Positions 37,967 to 48,665 are shown, numbered from the stretch's first letter. The stretch is DNA of 64,000 nt from Photobacterium pectinilyticum (GCF_024357955.1 NZ_JANEYT010000009.1:1-64000); one strand, 5' to 3'. Program-made: numbers and translations. Notes: generated by a model not told the origin, from the sequence alone.

Positions 37967-39919
37967 ATGAACTTATTCCGCTACACTTTTTCTTGGGTTG
38001 CGAGTACTTTCACCACCCTGTTATTGTGCTTTGTCGCTTTACATTCCCTGAGTATACGCGGTGCTCTCATCGAGCAGGCTCAGCAACAACTGCAATTAAG
38101 TACCTCATATTTTGAACAGCGCTTGGGGTTATTGGATATACAAGACAATCATATCCAAGCTAACTACACGATGCTGCTGGACCAGGTCGGTCAAATCGCC
38201 CCGCAGGTGCAATCACACGTACAGGTGCTCGCCTCCAACCAACATTTTTCATCTCCGGCATTAAGCCAGTCAACACAGATAACTCCGCAACCAACTCGTT
38301 TATGGCCAACAATCTCATCGCAACGTATCTTGTTCGGCAGTAGCGAAGAAGCTATCCGATTTACGGCTGAAGTTCCTATCGATAAAATCACAGCATCATT
38401 TTGGCTGAGGCTTCTGCCCGGGGTAGTGATTGGTACTGGCATCTATCTGCTCATTTTGTTGCTTTTGTTCGTGCTGCTTAAGCGAAAGCTCCAGCCACTT
38501 ACGCAACTGGCACTGCAGTCTTCGACTATTGGTCATAACTCGCTTTCAATTCCACCGGGAACATTAAACAGCATTGAGGCAAAGGCCTGGGTAAAAATGT
38601 TCGGACGTTTTAAAAAACGGCTCGATGACATTTTTCAACAACAAGCCGATGAAGCCAATAAACTGAAAGCCCAAGCCTATCAAGACAAAGTATCTGGTCT
38701 TGGTAATCGCCACTACTTTATTAATCAACTCAATGCCTGGCTCGAGAACCCACAGCAAAGTGGTTTGATCTTACTTAAATCAACCTTACTCGATGAAGTG
38801 TATCAGCAATATGGTTTTGAAAAAGGAGATGCCTTTACCCGCAAGTTGGCCGACGATCTCAATGCCAACATCATTCATGCCCAAGTTTATCTGGCTCGGT
38901 TATCCTATGATGAGTTTGCGGTTCTACTGCCCAATATCGCCACACACAAGTTACTGCAAGTTGCCGATGCAATGTTTGACGTGCATCGACAACAAGAAAA
39001 AGCGTACCGAGGTGAAATCACAGACAGCGCATTTTTGGGCTTGTTGATGGTTGAGCAGGCCAGTAGTGCCAGCCATGTCCTAGGTCAACTTGATAACATC
39101 CAGGCCCAAGCATCACGTAACCCAGCTGAGCCGATACAGTTGGCAGACAACCAGCACCAAGTGCCGAGTTTCGGTAAGCAGCAATGGAAGTCATTATTGC
39201 TCGACGCCATCGATAACAACGCAATGAGCTATCAGTACCAACCGGTTGTCAATGAGCATCAACAACCACTCCATTTCGAAGTTTTTTCATCGCTCAAAGC
39301 TGAACAGTCACACTACAATGCAAATCAGTTTCTCGGTGCGATTGAAGATGTCGGTGCGGGGGTGTTGCTCGACAAACACGTCATTGCCCACCATGTGAAT
39401 GTCTTGAATGGTGACCAGAGCCGCGGACCATTTTCTATCAACCTCACGACAAACAGTATCACGGATCCGGCATTCAACCGCTGGCTTGATCAAATGCTAT
39501 CGCGTAACCAACACCTGTCTCAGCGTTTGCATTTCGAAATTCCGGAATCATGCTTTATTCGAACTCCCGATGCTTGTGGCTTATTGTGCTCAGCCATTCG
39601 TTTTTACAAATTTCGCTACGGCGTGGACGGCTATGGCCGCTATTTCAAATCACTCGCTTATCTTGAAGAGTTCCGCCCCGACTACGTGAAAGTTGATTTT
39701 TCGTATACCCATCAGCTCAACGATGATTTGAAAAAACAACTACTGTCGTCAGTATGTAGAACGGCTCACAGCCTCAATGTCATGACCATTGCTACCCGAG
39801 TAGAAACAGAAACACAGCTTGAGAGGCTATCTGAATTATTTGTCAGTGGCTTCCAAGGCTTCTTTACTGAACAGAAAGCTAAAGATAAGCGATTACCGAC
39901 ACATCCGCATCTACATTAA
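37967..39919 (+). CDS. LapD-like c-di-GMP receptor (degenerate GGDEF-EAL)
   Basis: Inner-membrane protein of 650 residues: N-terminal helix, a periplasmic LapD/MoxY-type domain (~30-150), a second helix (~155-180), HAMP-like linker, GGDEF-like domain (~225-390) and EAL-like domain (~405-640). The GGDEF signature reads RLSYDEF, and the EAL signature reads FEVFSS, so neither cyclase nor phosphodiesterase activity is expected. LapD binds c-di-GMP through such an EAL domain and sequesters the protease LapG, thereby keeping adhesins on the surface. No lapG or adhesin gene is within the window. The ATG at 37967 has GGAG eight bases upstream. Confidence 0.8.
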   Translation: MNLFRYTFSWVASTFTTLLLCFVALHSLSIRGALIEQAQQQLQLSTSYFEQRLGLLDIQDNHIQANYTMLLDQVGQIAPQVQSHVQVLASNQHFSSPALSQSTQITPQPTRLWPTISSQRILFGSSEEAIRFTAEVPIDKITASFWLRLLPGVVIGTGIYLLILLLLFVLLKRKLQPLTQLALQSSTIGHNSLSIPPGTLNSIEAKAWVKMFGRFKKRLDDIFQQQADEANKLKAQAYQDKVSGLGNRHYFINQLNAWLENPQQSGLILLKSTLLDEVYQQYGFEKGDAFTRKLADDLNANIIHAQVYLARLSYDEFAVLLPNIATHKLLQVADAMFDVHRQQEKAYRGEITDSAFLGLLMVEQASSASHVLGQLDNIQAQASRNPAEPIQLADNQHQVPSFGKQQWKSLLLDAIDNNAMSYQYQPVVNEHQQPLHFEVFSSLKAEQSHYNANQFLGAIEDVGAGVLLDKHVIAHHVNVLNGDQSRGPFSINLTTNSITDPAFNRWLDQMLSRNQHLSQRLHFEIPESCFIRTPDACGLLCSAIRFYKFRYGVDGYGRYFKSLAYLEEFRPDYVKVDFSYTHQLNDDLKKQLLSSVCRTAHSLNVMTIATRVETETQLERLSELFVSGFQGFFTEQKAKDKRLPTHPHLH

Positions 39920-39941
39920 ATAGGTCAGAGAATGTATTTTA

Positions 39942-39956
39942 ATTTACAGTGTAAAT
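39942..39956. other. parS2 site 1
   Basis: ATTTACAGTGTAAAT fits the chromosome II centromere consensus NTTTACANTGTAAAN exactly. Confidence 0.85.
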
Positions 39957-39959
39957 TAG

Positions 39960-39974
39960 ATTTACACTGTAAAT
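39960..39974. other. parS2 site 2
   Basis: ATTTACACTGTAAAT, exact consensus match, three bases after site 1; the pair lies between two convergent genes. Confidence 0.85.
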
Positions 39975-39987
39975 TAAATGACCCCGA

Positions 39988-41640
39988 TTAAAGCGGTGAG
40001 CACTGAAAAACATGCTCAAAGATATGAAGCTTGGAAGGACCGTGATCTTGTGTGATAAGCAATTTCTCTTTTTCCAATCGACTTTGAACCCCTGCATAGA
40101 GCCGATTAACAGCAGTGATCATGACCCGAGAGCGTAGCTCATCATACTCGTCGCGTAACTGTTGATAGTCAGATTCCAGCATACCAATCTGTAACTTATG
40201 TTGCTCGGCAGCATAATGAATCCGTTCACTTAATTCGACAGGGCGCTTATGCTCAGGGAGCTTCAGCAGCTTAAGCTCTGCTTGCTTAATTTTATCGACG
40301 TTTTGAAGCTCGATCTGATAGTCATGATGCTTATCTTGCAGTTGCTTTAGAAGGTATTCAAATTTGGTAAAAGCAGTTAACAACGTAGGAACACCAGACA
40401 ACGCACCAAGGTTGACCGCACGAATACTATAACCCGCTTCAGTTACCCCACCGCTTAAGCTACCTTGCCGCTTGAACTAATCCATAACAACAACTTCGCC
40501 CTCAGCACGAATGACACTATGAAGGACATGTAAGGTAAACATCGCATTCTGCCCACAGGAAATATCAGCAAACTGGGCAAACTTACTCGTGACACTGCCT
40601 TTGGCTTCGATAGAACAGCCAAGCTTGTTCCCTTCGAACTTACGCCCAATGATCCCCTTAATAATTGATATATCACCGCCAGCTTTCAATTCAGCCAATT
40701 CAACAAAACCAGCGACAGTTATATTCCCCGAAGCTGTAACCTTCATACCGGGTGTTACATCCCCAGTGATCAAGATACTCCCATCAAAATTAATATGACC
40801 CGTTGCGACATTCACCCCTTTTATGATTAATGCCTCATCAACTTGCATTCCTCGGGGTTTAGCAACAGGGATCCCGGGTTTTTCTGCCAATAACAAGTTA
40901 GGATCCTGCTCGCTGATAAGCGTCCCTTCACCTGGTTGAAACTGGTTGTCCTTACCTGGTTTAGCCGGTAAAACCTTCCCCTCTACGGTATAACCCACAA
41001 CACCTTCCGTCGCAGGAATGCGTCGCATCAATGCCTGGCCAGCTTTAACCGTGATCAGTTCACCCAAATCACGCATATCCACCTTGCCATCATCTGTCGC
41101 TTGAGGCCTCAATATACGGTGACCTGCATCATCGACCAGTGATTCAAACCAGGCGTCAGCACCGTTTTCGGGTAAGCGGCCGAAAGCCACGGGCAAAGTG
41201 ATTTTTTCACCGGGCAAGAGGCTATGGGCTTCATGCAAAAGTTGATGAAGTTGAGTTTTACGGATCCCTTTGATGATCCTGTTCTGCTTCAGCGCTTCTA
41301 GAATATCAGGCCCGGTAGTATGAGTTCCCCCATAAGGTGCTGTTAGGGTAATAGCAGCACGCATAAAATCAGGGTCAGCTTTCACCACGAGGCTAGCGTT
41401 ACGCCGCTCCGCGATAACAATAGGCTCAAGCTCAGTGGTTTGTGAGTCAATATCATTGTCATGGCTAGTGACAGCAAGCGCTGAATCAATCGCTTTTTCG
41501 AACAAATAGAAATTGCCAGCACCAACGATAGTAAGTTGTTCGAGTAACACCCCACGCGTTGGTATTGTTTGCTGGTCTGCGGTTGCCGCAAATAACACTG
41601 ATTGTCCATCATCAGAGATACGCAGAAAAAGCTCTGCCAT
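39988..41640 (-). pseudogene. FapA/DUF342-family protein, interrupted by in-frame TAG
   Basis: A reading frame of 551 codons, the normal ~550-residue size for FapA-type (DUF342) polymer-fold proteins, is interrupted only by one TAG at 40477-40479. The first part (387 residues, 40477-41640) has the N-terminal domain and the right-handed beta-helix (VATGHINFDGSILITGDVTPGMKVTASGN); after the TAG the same frame continues FKRQGSLSGGVTEAG, SIRAVNLGAL, then the SGVPTLLTAF and coiled-coil tail typical of the family. AAGGAG precedes the ATG. Possible causes are a CAG-to-TAG or other point change, readthrough, or a base error; two separate proteins could also be made (39988-40401 has its own ATG). FapA-like proteins in vibrios affect flagellar placement or cell-surface traits. 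Confidence 0.8.
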
Positions 41641-41813
41641 ATCAACTCCTTTTTCTGCTATTGGCGAACAATAAAGTAATGGTACCCCTCAATATTACAG
41701 TAACAAATCAGCTACCTAGTATATGTTCAGTCACAAATTCATGTGAAATTTATCAATAACTCAACAATAGGCAGTTGAATGCATATTGATTTAGCAATAA
41801 CAATTCATACAAG

Positions 41814-42218
41814 TCAGACCAAGGCGATAGTGCGTAACTGATGAGACGTCAGCCATTGGTCAGTAATAAACATATAACTACCATTATTAGGGTGCTTTTT
41901 ATTTACGGAAATTTTATCTTGTCGCAGATAGCCTTCCAACATACCAACCGGTTGGAGATACAGTTGATAGCAGGCTGTCAAAGGCAGGGGGGTCGATGAT
42001 TCAAAATAGATCATTTGGCGGGTAATTCTGTTTACCGTTACTTTTACTCCATAATCATGACTGTCGATGGTTTCACCACTGCTGAGAAGGTGGCCAAACA
42101 GACGACCAGCGATACCGCCACGACCAACGGAGTAGCACTTTTCGATATCAGAATCTTGGCAAACAGATGAATGAATCATCTCTTTTAGCGCTGGAGGAAC
42201 ATCTTTTATTAAACTCAT
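41814..42218 (-). CDS. hypothetical protein (134 aa)
   Basis: I do not recognise this family with certainty. It is a soluble protein without signal peptide or membrane segment, starting MSLIKDVPPALKEMIHSSVC. A central beta-rich part (GVKVTVNRITRQMIYFESSTPLPLTACYQLYLQ) is compatible with a small barrel such as a divergent PilZ fold, but no RxxxR motif is seen, so this is only a guess. AAGGAG lies six bases before the ATG. It sits alone between the FapA-type gene and the parS2/terminator region. Confidence 0.6.
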   Translation of the reverse strand: MSLIKDVPPALKEMIHSSVCQDSDIEKCYSVGRGGIAGRLFGHLLSSGETIDSHDYGVKVTVNRITRQMIYFESSTPLPLTACYQLYLQPVGMLEGYLRQDKISVNKKHPNNGSYMFITDQWLTSHQLRTIALV

Positions 42219-42374
42219 GCTGACTCCTTATTATTATTTTTTTGCCTACCACAATAACAATAATTAGCCTTTGTATACGACACAAAGCCCAAGCAAAAAT
42301 TTAGTGGCATTCTTAAATCGTAGACAATGAGGCAAAAGAATACAAATCTAAATCACAAAGCAGTCTCACCTGAG

Positions 42375-42389
42375 ATTTACAGTGTAAAT
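42375..42389. other. parS2 site 3
   Basis: ATTTACAGTGTAAAT, exact consensus match, upstream of a bidirectional terminator. Confidence 0.85.
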
Positions 42390-42400
42390 TTTGACAACAA

Positions 42401-42424
42401 AAAAGGTGGCAACAGCCACCTTTT
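42401..42424. terminator. bidirectional terminator between parS2 sites 3 and 4
   Basis: AAAAGGTGGC (42401-42410) AACA GCCACCTTTT (42415-42424); terminates the tmcA-ycdX unit on the minus strand. Confidence 0.85.
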
Positions 42425-42457
42425 CAAATAAAACTTCACGCACATTGTTATGCTGAA

Positions 42458-42472
42458 ATTTACACTGTAAAT
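42458..42472. other. parS2 site 4
   Basis: ATTTACACTGTAAAT, exact consensus match, five bases beyond the stop of the PHP-phosphatase gene. Confidence 0.85.
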
Positions 42473-42476
42473 TATC

Positions 42477-43220
42477 TTAACGAAGAGACTGGAACTCTTC
42501 AATCGGCGCATGACCACGAGACTCAAGAAATTCAATAAACCGAGATGCGCTCGTTGTAACAATGGAAGACTCGTCGATATTCACTTTGTCAAACAATGCT
42601 GCCGCAGAATCAAATTTTCCTATGTCGTAAGCAAAGTGAGCATCAGACCCTGTTGTGAACGACACGCCAACCTCTTTACCAATTTCAGCAATACGTTCAC
42701 ACCTTGGCTGGCTTCCTATCCTAGAGCCTGACAGCGAAGAATTATTTATCTCAACCAACACGTTGGCCTCAGCCGCTGCCGCCAGAACACGCTCAAAGTC
42801 GAAATCAAAATTAGGGTTGCCTAAATGACCCAACGCATCAACACGACCTGACTTAATAACATTAAGCAACGCTTCTGTATGTTGCGTCGATGAAGATGGC
42901 GCAAACACTGGCTCATGGAAACTCGCCAGAATCCAGTCAAGGTGACCTTCCACTTTGGCAGAGATATCAATTTCCCCTTCAACATTCATTATGTTTGCTT
43001 CAACACCTCGTAAGATACCTACCCCATGAAGAAAGCGAGGCAAGATTTTCTGGTTGGCAAAATGCCAAAAATGAGGGGCGCCAGGCATTGAGGAGGCATG
43101 GTCAGTGACGCACATTAATTGCAGACCTTTGTCTGCAGCAGCAGCCGCGTTCTCTAATACCGTGCTATACGCGTGCCCGCTAGAGACTGTATGGCTATGG
43201 GTGTCGACAACAAATTTCAT
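42477..43220 (-). CDS. ycdX: PHP-domain phosphatase, YcdX-like
   Basis: Cytoplasmic trinuclear-zinc phosphatase of 247 residues in the PHP superfamily. Metal-binding motifs are visible: [16 protein letters not shown] near the N-terminus, [52 protein letters not shown], and [13 protein letters not shown] near the C-terminus. E. coli YcdX is involved in swarming; the physiological substrate is not settled. Its ATG overlaps the tmcA stop by one base (TAATG), so the two are coupled. Confidence 0.88.
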   Translation of the reverse strand: MKFVVDTHSHTVSSGHAYSTVLENAAAAADKGLQLMCVTDHASSMPGAPHFWHFANQKILPRFLHGVGILRGVEANIMNVEGEIDISAKVEGHLDWILASFHEPVFAPSSSTQHTEALLNVIKSGRVDALGHLGNPNFDFDFERVLAAAAEANVLVEINNSSLSGSRIGSQPRCERIAEIGKEVGVSFTTGSDAHFAYDIGKFDSAAALFDKVNIDESSIVTTSASRFIEFLESRGHAPIEEFQSLR

Positions 43221-45343
43221 TACTCGCTCCTTGCTAAAGAATTCTTTTTAAAATCAGATCTGACAAAATCACGTAAAGCCTGCTCTGCCTGTTTACGGCC
43301 CGTCAGTTGGAATTGTTGGACAATGTCTTGCCAAGGTTTGCGTTGAATAACTTTAGACACTGCCAAATGAAACGTAGCCAATTCGCAAGACTGTCCGATA
43401 TGAAGCAAGCGGTGATACAGATATTGCTGCAGCGCAGGCAACACTGATTCGTACCCCAAGCCACCTTGGCAATATAACGAAAGTTGATCTTCTACCCATT
43501 GAGTCGGAAGGGCTGGCTGCATGGCTTTAAGCGATAATGACTCAATCAACAGCGGCAGAAACTCTTCAATTGCCATCTCGCGAAAAGCTTCACATGCATT
43601 AGTAGTCAAACCTATCGCAAATAAAACCCTCGCCCTGGTAAACCACTGCTGACTTAAATCACAAATAGGTTGTACACACAGCAAGGATGGATACCCACTC
43701 GAGGCATCTTTTTGCAGGCCCAAACGAACAGGCATATACCCTGCTCGCTGCCAAAAATGCAAAAGCTCGGCGACATAACCGAAGCTGGTGCCGAGGAAAT
43801 TATATCGACCCTGTGACCAGAGCCTGACTGAGGACAATAATTGCTGACCAATGCCTTGCTGCTGAAAATCGGCGTGAACCGCAATTCTTAGTATACGGCC
43901 AGAACGTTGCATTGCGGCTTCAGAAATACCAAGATGAGCAGCAAGAGACTGGGCAAGTAGATGGCCTCGTGGCCTTCGTACACCAAGTTGGATTTGCTCG
44001 GCAAGTTCTGGAGAGAAGCCCCCTTCATCGACAATCAAACAACAACCCAACACATTATCATCATTTCGGCAGACCCAAATATGCAAGCTGTCATCATCAA
44101 GTAAGTTTACCAAATCGGCAGGCGACGTTTGATAGTGTGCATTGATCAATAAACCAAATAATGAAGAAAGAAGTTTTTCCGAAACGAGCAGCTGGTTTTT
44201 ATCAAGATATTCAAACTGTGCCGTATTGGGATCAAGGCCTGACGTGGCAGGCTCAGCATCAAGCAGCAAGGCTTTGAAAATCCAGTTTTCCAACGGATCA
44301 TTATCTGCCCAACGGATCGCTTGCTTCATTTCAAACGCACGCCACTGTGGCATGAGTTTATCCAGCAGCTGACGAAACTTAACAGCGAAACCACGTCCCG
44401 TTCCCTCATAACCATGTACAGTACTGGAAAACACCAAACGTCCAAAACTGTTGAGTAGCATGTTGAGAACAGGGGCCGGTATAGCCGCAGCTTCATCTAC
44501 CATCACCAGATCGGCGTTTGGCTTTTCTGATGACAACACATCCGGAGCAATAAAAGCCAGCGAACCTTTGCCAAGTTCAAGACATTTTTGGTTGGTAAAT
44601 GGCACTCCAAACTGATCCGCAGCATGACGAAACACTGCCTGACAAGCTGCAAAAGAGGGGGCGGTGACAACAATTTTGATGTTTCGCTCAGCCAGCAAAC
44701 TGGCCGCGGCTAATCCCAGCGACGCTGACTTTCCCCGACCGCGATCCGCGGTTAAAACCAAAGGTCGCTTACGGTGACCTGTCACTACCCGGCGAATAGA
44801 TTCAACGGCACTAGCTTGGCAAGCGGTCAAAGTACCAAAAGGGAAAGTAGCTTCTGTTGGGCCAAGAGTATCCATCTTCGCTAAATCATGAAAAGGCAAT
44901 GCCGGCAAATCCAAGTCCGGCTCGAGTATCACGACGTTGGGATGCTGAAACAATTCACTCAACCGTCTGGTAAAATTTGAACCGCAATTTTCAAACCACT
45001 CAGGTGGCAATAACAACAGCAAGATCCCTCCACCAACGACGGTACCGGACAATGCACCAAGGGCTTGAACATCCAGAGCATGAGCTCCCTGCCCACTATG
45101 TCCGTTAAAAGTCAGCATCTGACATTCCCTACCTAACCATAATTTGGCTTTCTTGAAAGGAATAGCGTCTATATCCGCACAGAGTGGCTCGCCACAAAAA
45201 AGCCGATTCGGATAATGAGGTGCAAAAGCATCTAAAACTTGCGCCGACCAGTTTGTGCCGCCCTTGGCAACAACAAGGTATCGGATATTACGAGCAGCCG
45301 CAATCGAAGTGAGTGAACGGCAGAATTCAGAAAGTAGGGACAT
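43220..45343 (-). CDS. tmcA: tRNA(Met) cytidine acetyltransferase
   Basis: Makes N4-acetylcytidine at the wobble position of elongator tRNA-Met, using ATP and acetyl-CoA. The layout is an N-terminal DUF1726-type domain, an RNA-helicase-like ATPase ([18 protein letters not shown] as Walker [15 protein letters not shown] as Walker B), a GNAT domain ([22 protein letters not shown]) and a C-terminal tRNA-binding part. The ATG at 45343 ([13 protein letters not shown]) gives 707 residues; the frame extends to 45418 but adds an unrelated leader. A housekeeping gene near the chromosome II origin. Confidence 0.93.
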   Translation of the reverse strand: MSLLSEFCRSLTSIAAARNIRYLVVAKGGTNWSAQVLDAFAPHYPNRLFCGEPLCADIDAIPFKKAKLWLGRECQMLTFNGHSGQGAHALDVQALGALSGTVVGGGILLLLLPPEWFENCGSNFTRRLSELFQHPNVVILEPDLDLPALPFHDLAKMDTLGPTEATFPFGTLTACQASAVESIRRVVTGHRKRPLVLTADRGRGKSASLGLAAASLLAERNIKIVVTAPSFAACQAVFRHAADQFGVPFTNQKCLELGKGSLAFIAPDVLSSEKPNADLVMVDEAAAIPAPVLNMLLNSFGRLVFSSTVHGYEGTGRGFAVKFRQLLDKLMPQWRAFEMKQAIRWADNDPLENWIFKALLLDAEPATSGLDPNTAQFEYLDKNQLLVSEKLLSSLFGLLINAHYQTSPADLVNLLDDDSLHIWVCRNDDNVLGCCLIVDEGGFSPELAEQIQLGVRRPRGHLLAQSLAAHLGISEAAMQRSGRILRIAVHADFQQQGIGQQLLSSVRLWSQGRYNFLGTSFGYVAELLHFWQRAGYMPVRLGLQKDASSGYPSLLCVQPICDLSQQWFTRARVLFAIGLTTNACEAFREMAIEEFLPLLIESLSLKAMQPALPTQWVEDQLSLYCQGGLGYESVLPALQQYLYHRLLHIGQSCELATFHLAVSKVIQRKPWQDIVQQFQLTGRKQAEQALRDFVRSDFKKNSLARSE

Positions 45344-45454
45344 GCTATAACTCAATGGCAAACAACTACCCGATAATACCAATATGCCGGTAGTGGTGCG
45401 AAAAAAAACCACGCTCAAAAGCGTGGTTTTAATATACAGAGTCAGCTGAATATT

Positions 45455-46429
45455 CTATTTCAAATAATCGGCAAGGTAGGTGAGGATTTCATCGGCTTGT
45501 CGCTCGGTCAACTTTTTCAGCTTAAGCTGAAGCTTGTCACCATCGCGCAAATAACTGATTTTTCCCTTCACCAACTCTTGCGGTTTAGGCTTCTCGATCT
45601 CGACTTTTGGCTGAAGAGTCTCACCAATCTGCTCAAGTTTACTGGTCACCTCACGGGTAATACGGGTAATACCAGAAGCATCGATTGACTTCCACATCGC
45701 TTCATCACCGGCAGAAATTTCGGTAACAAATGACTGTTGTTGATCATTGTTGAGGCCGAAGAACAGACGGTGAAGCTTAACAATCGTCGGTCGGCCAAGT
45801 TCTCCGACACTCGGGTAAGCCATCAGCAATTCCATTGGCAAAGATGCTGCCTTCAATGCCCCACTGACCAAGGCTTCGCTACACTGACAATACCTCGCGA
45901 GCTCTTTTTGATCGGCGACTTTACCGGTTTCAAGCAGCGCCTGCATTTCCTTACCACGTTCAAACAATGACAGCGGTTTATGCGCATTAGCGACATCAGA
46001 AAGGAATTTGGCGTGCTCGCCATTAATCCCCTTACCGACATAGATAAGGAAATCTTTCTCAGCCAAGATACATGACATGCGACGGCGGCTACCGTCAAGC
46101 ACCTCGATTCGGCCATCATCCAACCAACGACCAACAGCTGGGTACTGCTGTCCACGATCTTTAAGCGTGTTGAGGATATCAGCCAGCGCATGCTCGTTAA
46201 GGAAAGCCTGTTCACGGGCATTCTCAGCAAAAACACGCGTTTTTTCAGCAACCTGGTTGGCTTGGATTTTGATTAATTCAAACGCAACAGTGTCCTCGCC
46301 AGCTACCGCCAACTCAATAACGGATGCTTTATCACGTGCCGCTGTTTGGGCCTCTGTTGGCGTTGTTGCGCGTCGTTTGTCAGCTTTACCGAACAAACGC
46401 GCATTAAGATCTTTGGTTTTAATCGCCAT
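45455..46429 (-). CDS. parB2: chromosome II partition protein ParB2
   Basis: Centromere-binding protein of 324 residues. It has a ParB/Srx-type nuclease-like domain (RGQQYPAVGRWLDDGRIEVLDGSRRRMSCIL, including the GSRRR box), a helix-turn-helix (DQKELARYCQCSEALVSGALKAA), and a C-terminal dimerisation region (KLKKLTERQADEILTYLADYL). It is of the F-plasmid SopB/P1-like ParB group used by vibrio second chromosomes. It should bind the five NTTTACANTGTAAAN sites found in this window. Seven bases separate it from parA2. Confidence 0.93.
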   Translation of the reverse strand: MAIKTKDLNARLFGKADKRRATTPTEAQTAARDKASVIELAVAGEDTVAFELIKIQANQVAEKTRVFAENAREQAFLNEHALADILNTLKDRGQQYPAVGRWLDDGRIEVLDGSRRRMSCILAEKDFLIYVGKGINGEHAKFLSDVANAHKPLSLFERGKEMQALLETGKVADQKELARYCQCSEALVSGALKAASLPMELLMAYPSVGELGRPTIVKLHRLFFGLNNDQQQSFVTEISAGDEAMWKSIDASGITRITREVTSKLEQIGETLQPKVEIEKPKPQELVKGKISYLRDGDKLQLKLKKLTERQADEILTYLADYLK

Positions 46430-46436
46430 CCACTTA

Positions 46437-47651
46437 TTACTCCCGGTTCAGGTTAGCCCAGTGAGAGTGCATTACACGCTCTAACTCTAGACCAACACGT
46501 TGGATCGCATCTTGCGCTGTTGAAAGGGTCTTTTTACCCCCTTCAAATTCGGCCGCCGTTAGGTCGAATACAGTGCTGTAGGTATCGGCACAAGTCTCAA
46601 AGGCACGGCTTCGCGGTACCGTGGCCATCATGACTTGCTCACGAAGCAGGTAGTTCATTTCGGTCAGCACCGATACCTGCTTCTTGTTGTCATCCTCGAA
46701 CATGGTCGGCATCAGTCGGATGAATTCCAAACCATGCCAATCTTCTGGGAACATCTCGTAAACTGTAGGCAAATGCTGGAAAAAGTTAACGGTAGAGGCC
46801 CAGTCGAGACGTTTTGCCGCACAGGGAATGATCAAGGCATTGGAAGCATACATGGCATTCCATACCAGCGGATCAATGTGCGGACCGGTGTCAATCATGA
46901 TGATGTCAAACTCATCAGCAATAGGATCGATAACCTTTTCCTTAAGCAGGCGAACAATATTCAAGTCCTGATTTTCAGCCAGATCCTGCCATGCATCAGC
47001 ATTGAACATGGCATCTTCAGGGAAGGCTGCAATGGTCTTCAAGTTCGGGTATTGAGTGGGCATTACCACATTACCCATCACGAATTCCTTGTCGATATCC
47101 TGCCCTTCAGGCACATTTTCCAGCATTACATCAACCGCTGAATAAATGGTTTCCTGATCGCCGACACTGATCTGTGGGTTAAGGAACAAACGCAACGAAC
47201 CCTGCGGATCCAAGTCAATCAAGCAAATTCGGTAGCGCTTATCCAAGTCCAGCGCGAGGCATGCTGCAAGGTGTACAGCTGTCATCGATTTGCCGGTGCC
47301 ACCTTTCTGGTTTTGGACATTAACAATCCACGGTTTACGCCCCGCACCTTCACGCTCGTAAAATGCTGGCTTTTTTGTCGCATCCATCAATTGATGCGCT
47401 TCTTCCAGGCTAATTGAATAATGATTTGCGTTATTTTTCGTAAATTGGTGGCCATTCGCTTCCATGCGTGAAATAGCATCATCCAGCTTACGGCGGGTAA
47501 GGCCTGACCGACTTTCCATCAATGCTTTCGACATTGGAGGAAACGCTTCTTCCCGACGCTCCTCCAACACAATCTCAATTCGGTCTGCTTGGACCTGCTT
47601 CGTCTGCTCGGCGATATTGAGCAAGTTGTCTATGGTTTGTTCCCTGTTCAT
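46437..47651 (-). CDS. parA2: chromosome II partition ATPase ParA2
   Basis: DNA-binding partition ATPase of 404 residues (type Ia). An N-terminal winged-helix region (KALMESRSGLTRRKLDDAISRME) is followed by the deviant Walker A motif VQNQKGGTGKSMTAVHLAA, the A' motif IMIDTGPHIDP and the Walker B-type ICLIDLDPQGSLRLFL. The N-terminal HTH suggests autoregulation of the parAB2 operon, as in P1/F. It is transcribed away from the origin, with a parS2 site between its promoter and the iterons. Confidence 0.94.
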   Translation of the reverse strand: MNREQTIDNLLNIAEQTKQVQADRIEIVLEERREEAFPPMSKALMESRSGLTRRKLDDAISRMEANGHQFTKNNANHYSISLEEAHQLMDATKKPAFYEREGAGRKPWIVNVQNQKGGTGKSMTAVHLAACLALDLDKRYRICLIDLDPQGSLRLFLNPQISVGDQETIYSAVDVMLENVPEGQDIDKEFVMGNVVMPTQYPNLKTIAAFPEDAMFNADAWQDLAENQDLNIVRLLKEKVIDPIADEFDIIMIDTGPHIDPLVWNAMYASNALIIPCAAKRLDWASTVNFFQHLPTVYEMFPEDWHGLEFIRLMPTMFEDDNKKQVSVLTEMNYLLREQVMMATVPRSRAFETCADTYSTVFDLTAAEFEGGKKTLSTAQDAIQRVGLELERVMHSHWANLNRE

Positions 47652-47859
47652 TGTCTTTATTCACCTTGAAACATTTTGCTATATTGTACAACAAAAAAAC
47701 ACTAAAACAATAAAAAGCTGAACGGTGACATGTGATATTTATCTCAGCATAAAGCACAAAGTAAAGCAAAAAACAGACATATTCCTCTTGAATTTTGAGA
47801 ACAAACGAGAGTGATTAACTTGGAAAGAGAGATAAATTTAAAGTGTTACGGCGTCACTA

Positions 47860-47874
47860 TTTTACATTGTAAAT
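47860..47874. other. parS2 site 5
   Basis: TTTTACATTGTAAAT fits NTTTACANTGTAAAN; it lies between the parA2 start and the origin. Confidence 0.85.
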
Positions 47875-48116
47875 CCAATTAACCCCCAATTATTCCGGAA
47901 GCGTGTCTTTTTTGGCTAGATTACGGACGCTGTAACTTTGATTAAATTTTACCCCCAATGGCCCCGATGAATAGCATTCAATGAAAATTAACAAAAATGA
48001 TGATGAAATCCTTCAATTTCATTATGATCGACCAAACACCGACAAAACATGATCACGGCGATCAGCGTGAAATTAGTGGCTTAGCTTAATCTACGTTAGA
48101 TTGAAGCCCCATAGTC

Positions 48117-48557
48117 TTGATCATCGTTCCCGTATCGACAGCAAGATCACGAAGCATGATCAAGGGAAAATTCAGCCACACAGGAGACTCGACTGCACGC
48201 TAGTATGATCGGAAAAATGATCAAGTGATTGACGGTGTAAATCGATCTTAGAACGGTTCCCCCCGAAAGCATGGATATATCCGCTCAAATTACGGTGAAT
48301 GTAGGTCTAATAAGGGCTTAGCAGACAAAGAAGCGTAATCTTTTTCCGTATCAAAGGCTGTAAAATAACCTTTGGTGTTAAAATTGAAATGCACGAGCTA
48401 CGGCTTGATCATACATCCGCTTCGGACACATGATAAATACCCTGTAGAATACGGCGAGTGTTAAATCAACTTTGGTCAATATTTCTTCGCTACGGGGTGC
48501 TCCGAGGAAAAGAACACTAAAAATAACGTTGAATGACACAAGCATGATCATCTTTCC
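48117..48557. repeat. scattered RctB sites in the origin control region
   Basis: TTGATCATCGTTCC (48117-48130, +), GCATGATCAAG (48154-48164, -), GGAAAAATGATCAAG (48211-48225, -), TTGATCATACATCC (48405-48418, +) and ATGATCATCTTTCC (48544-48557, +). Both orientations and irregular spacing contrast with the ordered array. Confidence 0.7.
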
Positions 48558-48641
48558 GGTGACAAAAAGGGGAAAATGAAGACTTTGGGATTCGCCAATA
48601 CATCGAAATAGCCCATTTTGAAGCTGATGTTCAATTTGACC

Positions 48642-48650
48642 TGTGGATAA
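48642..48650 (-). other. DnaA box
   Basis: TGTGGATAA is the reverse complement of the consensus TTATCCACA, 15 bases before the first ordered iteron. Confidence 0.85.
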
Positions 48651-48665
48651 CCTGTGAGTGTGCCA

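Noticed and set aside
41814..42218. Calling the 134-aa protein a PilZ protein
   Set aside because: The c-di-GMP contact motif RxxxR is not visible; left as hypothetical.
48228..48242. Possible sixth parS2 (ATTGACGGTGTAAAT)
   Set aside because: Two mismatches in the conserved arms, one in each of the key TTT and ACA triplets.
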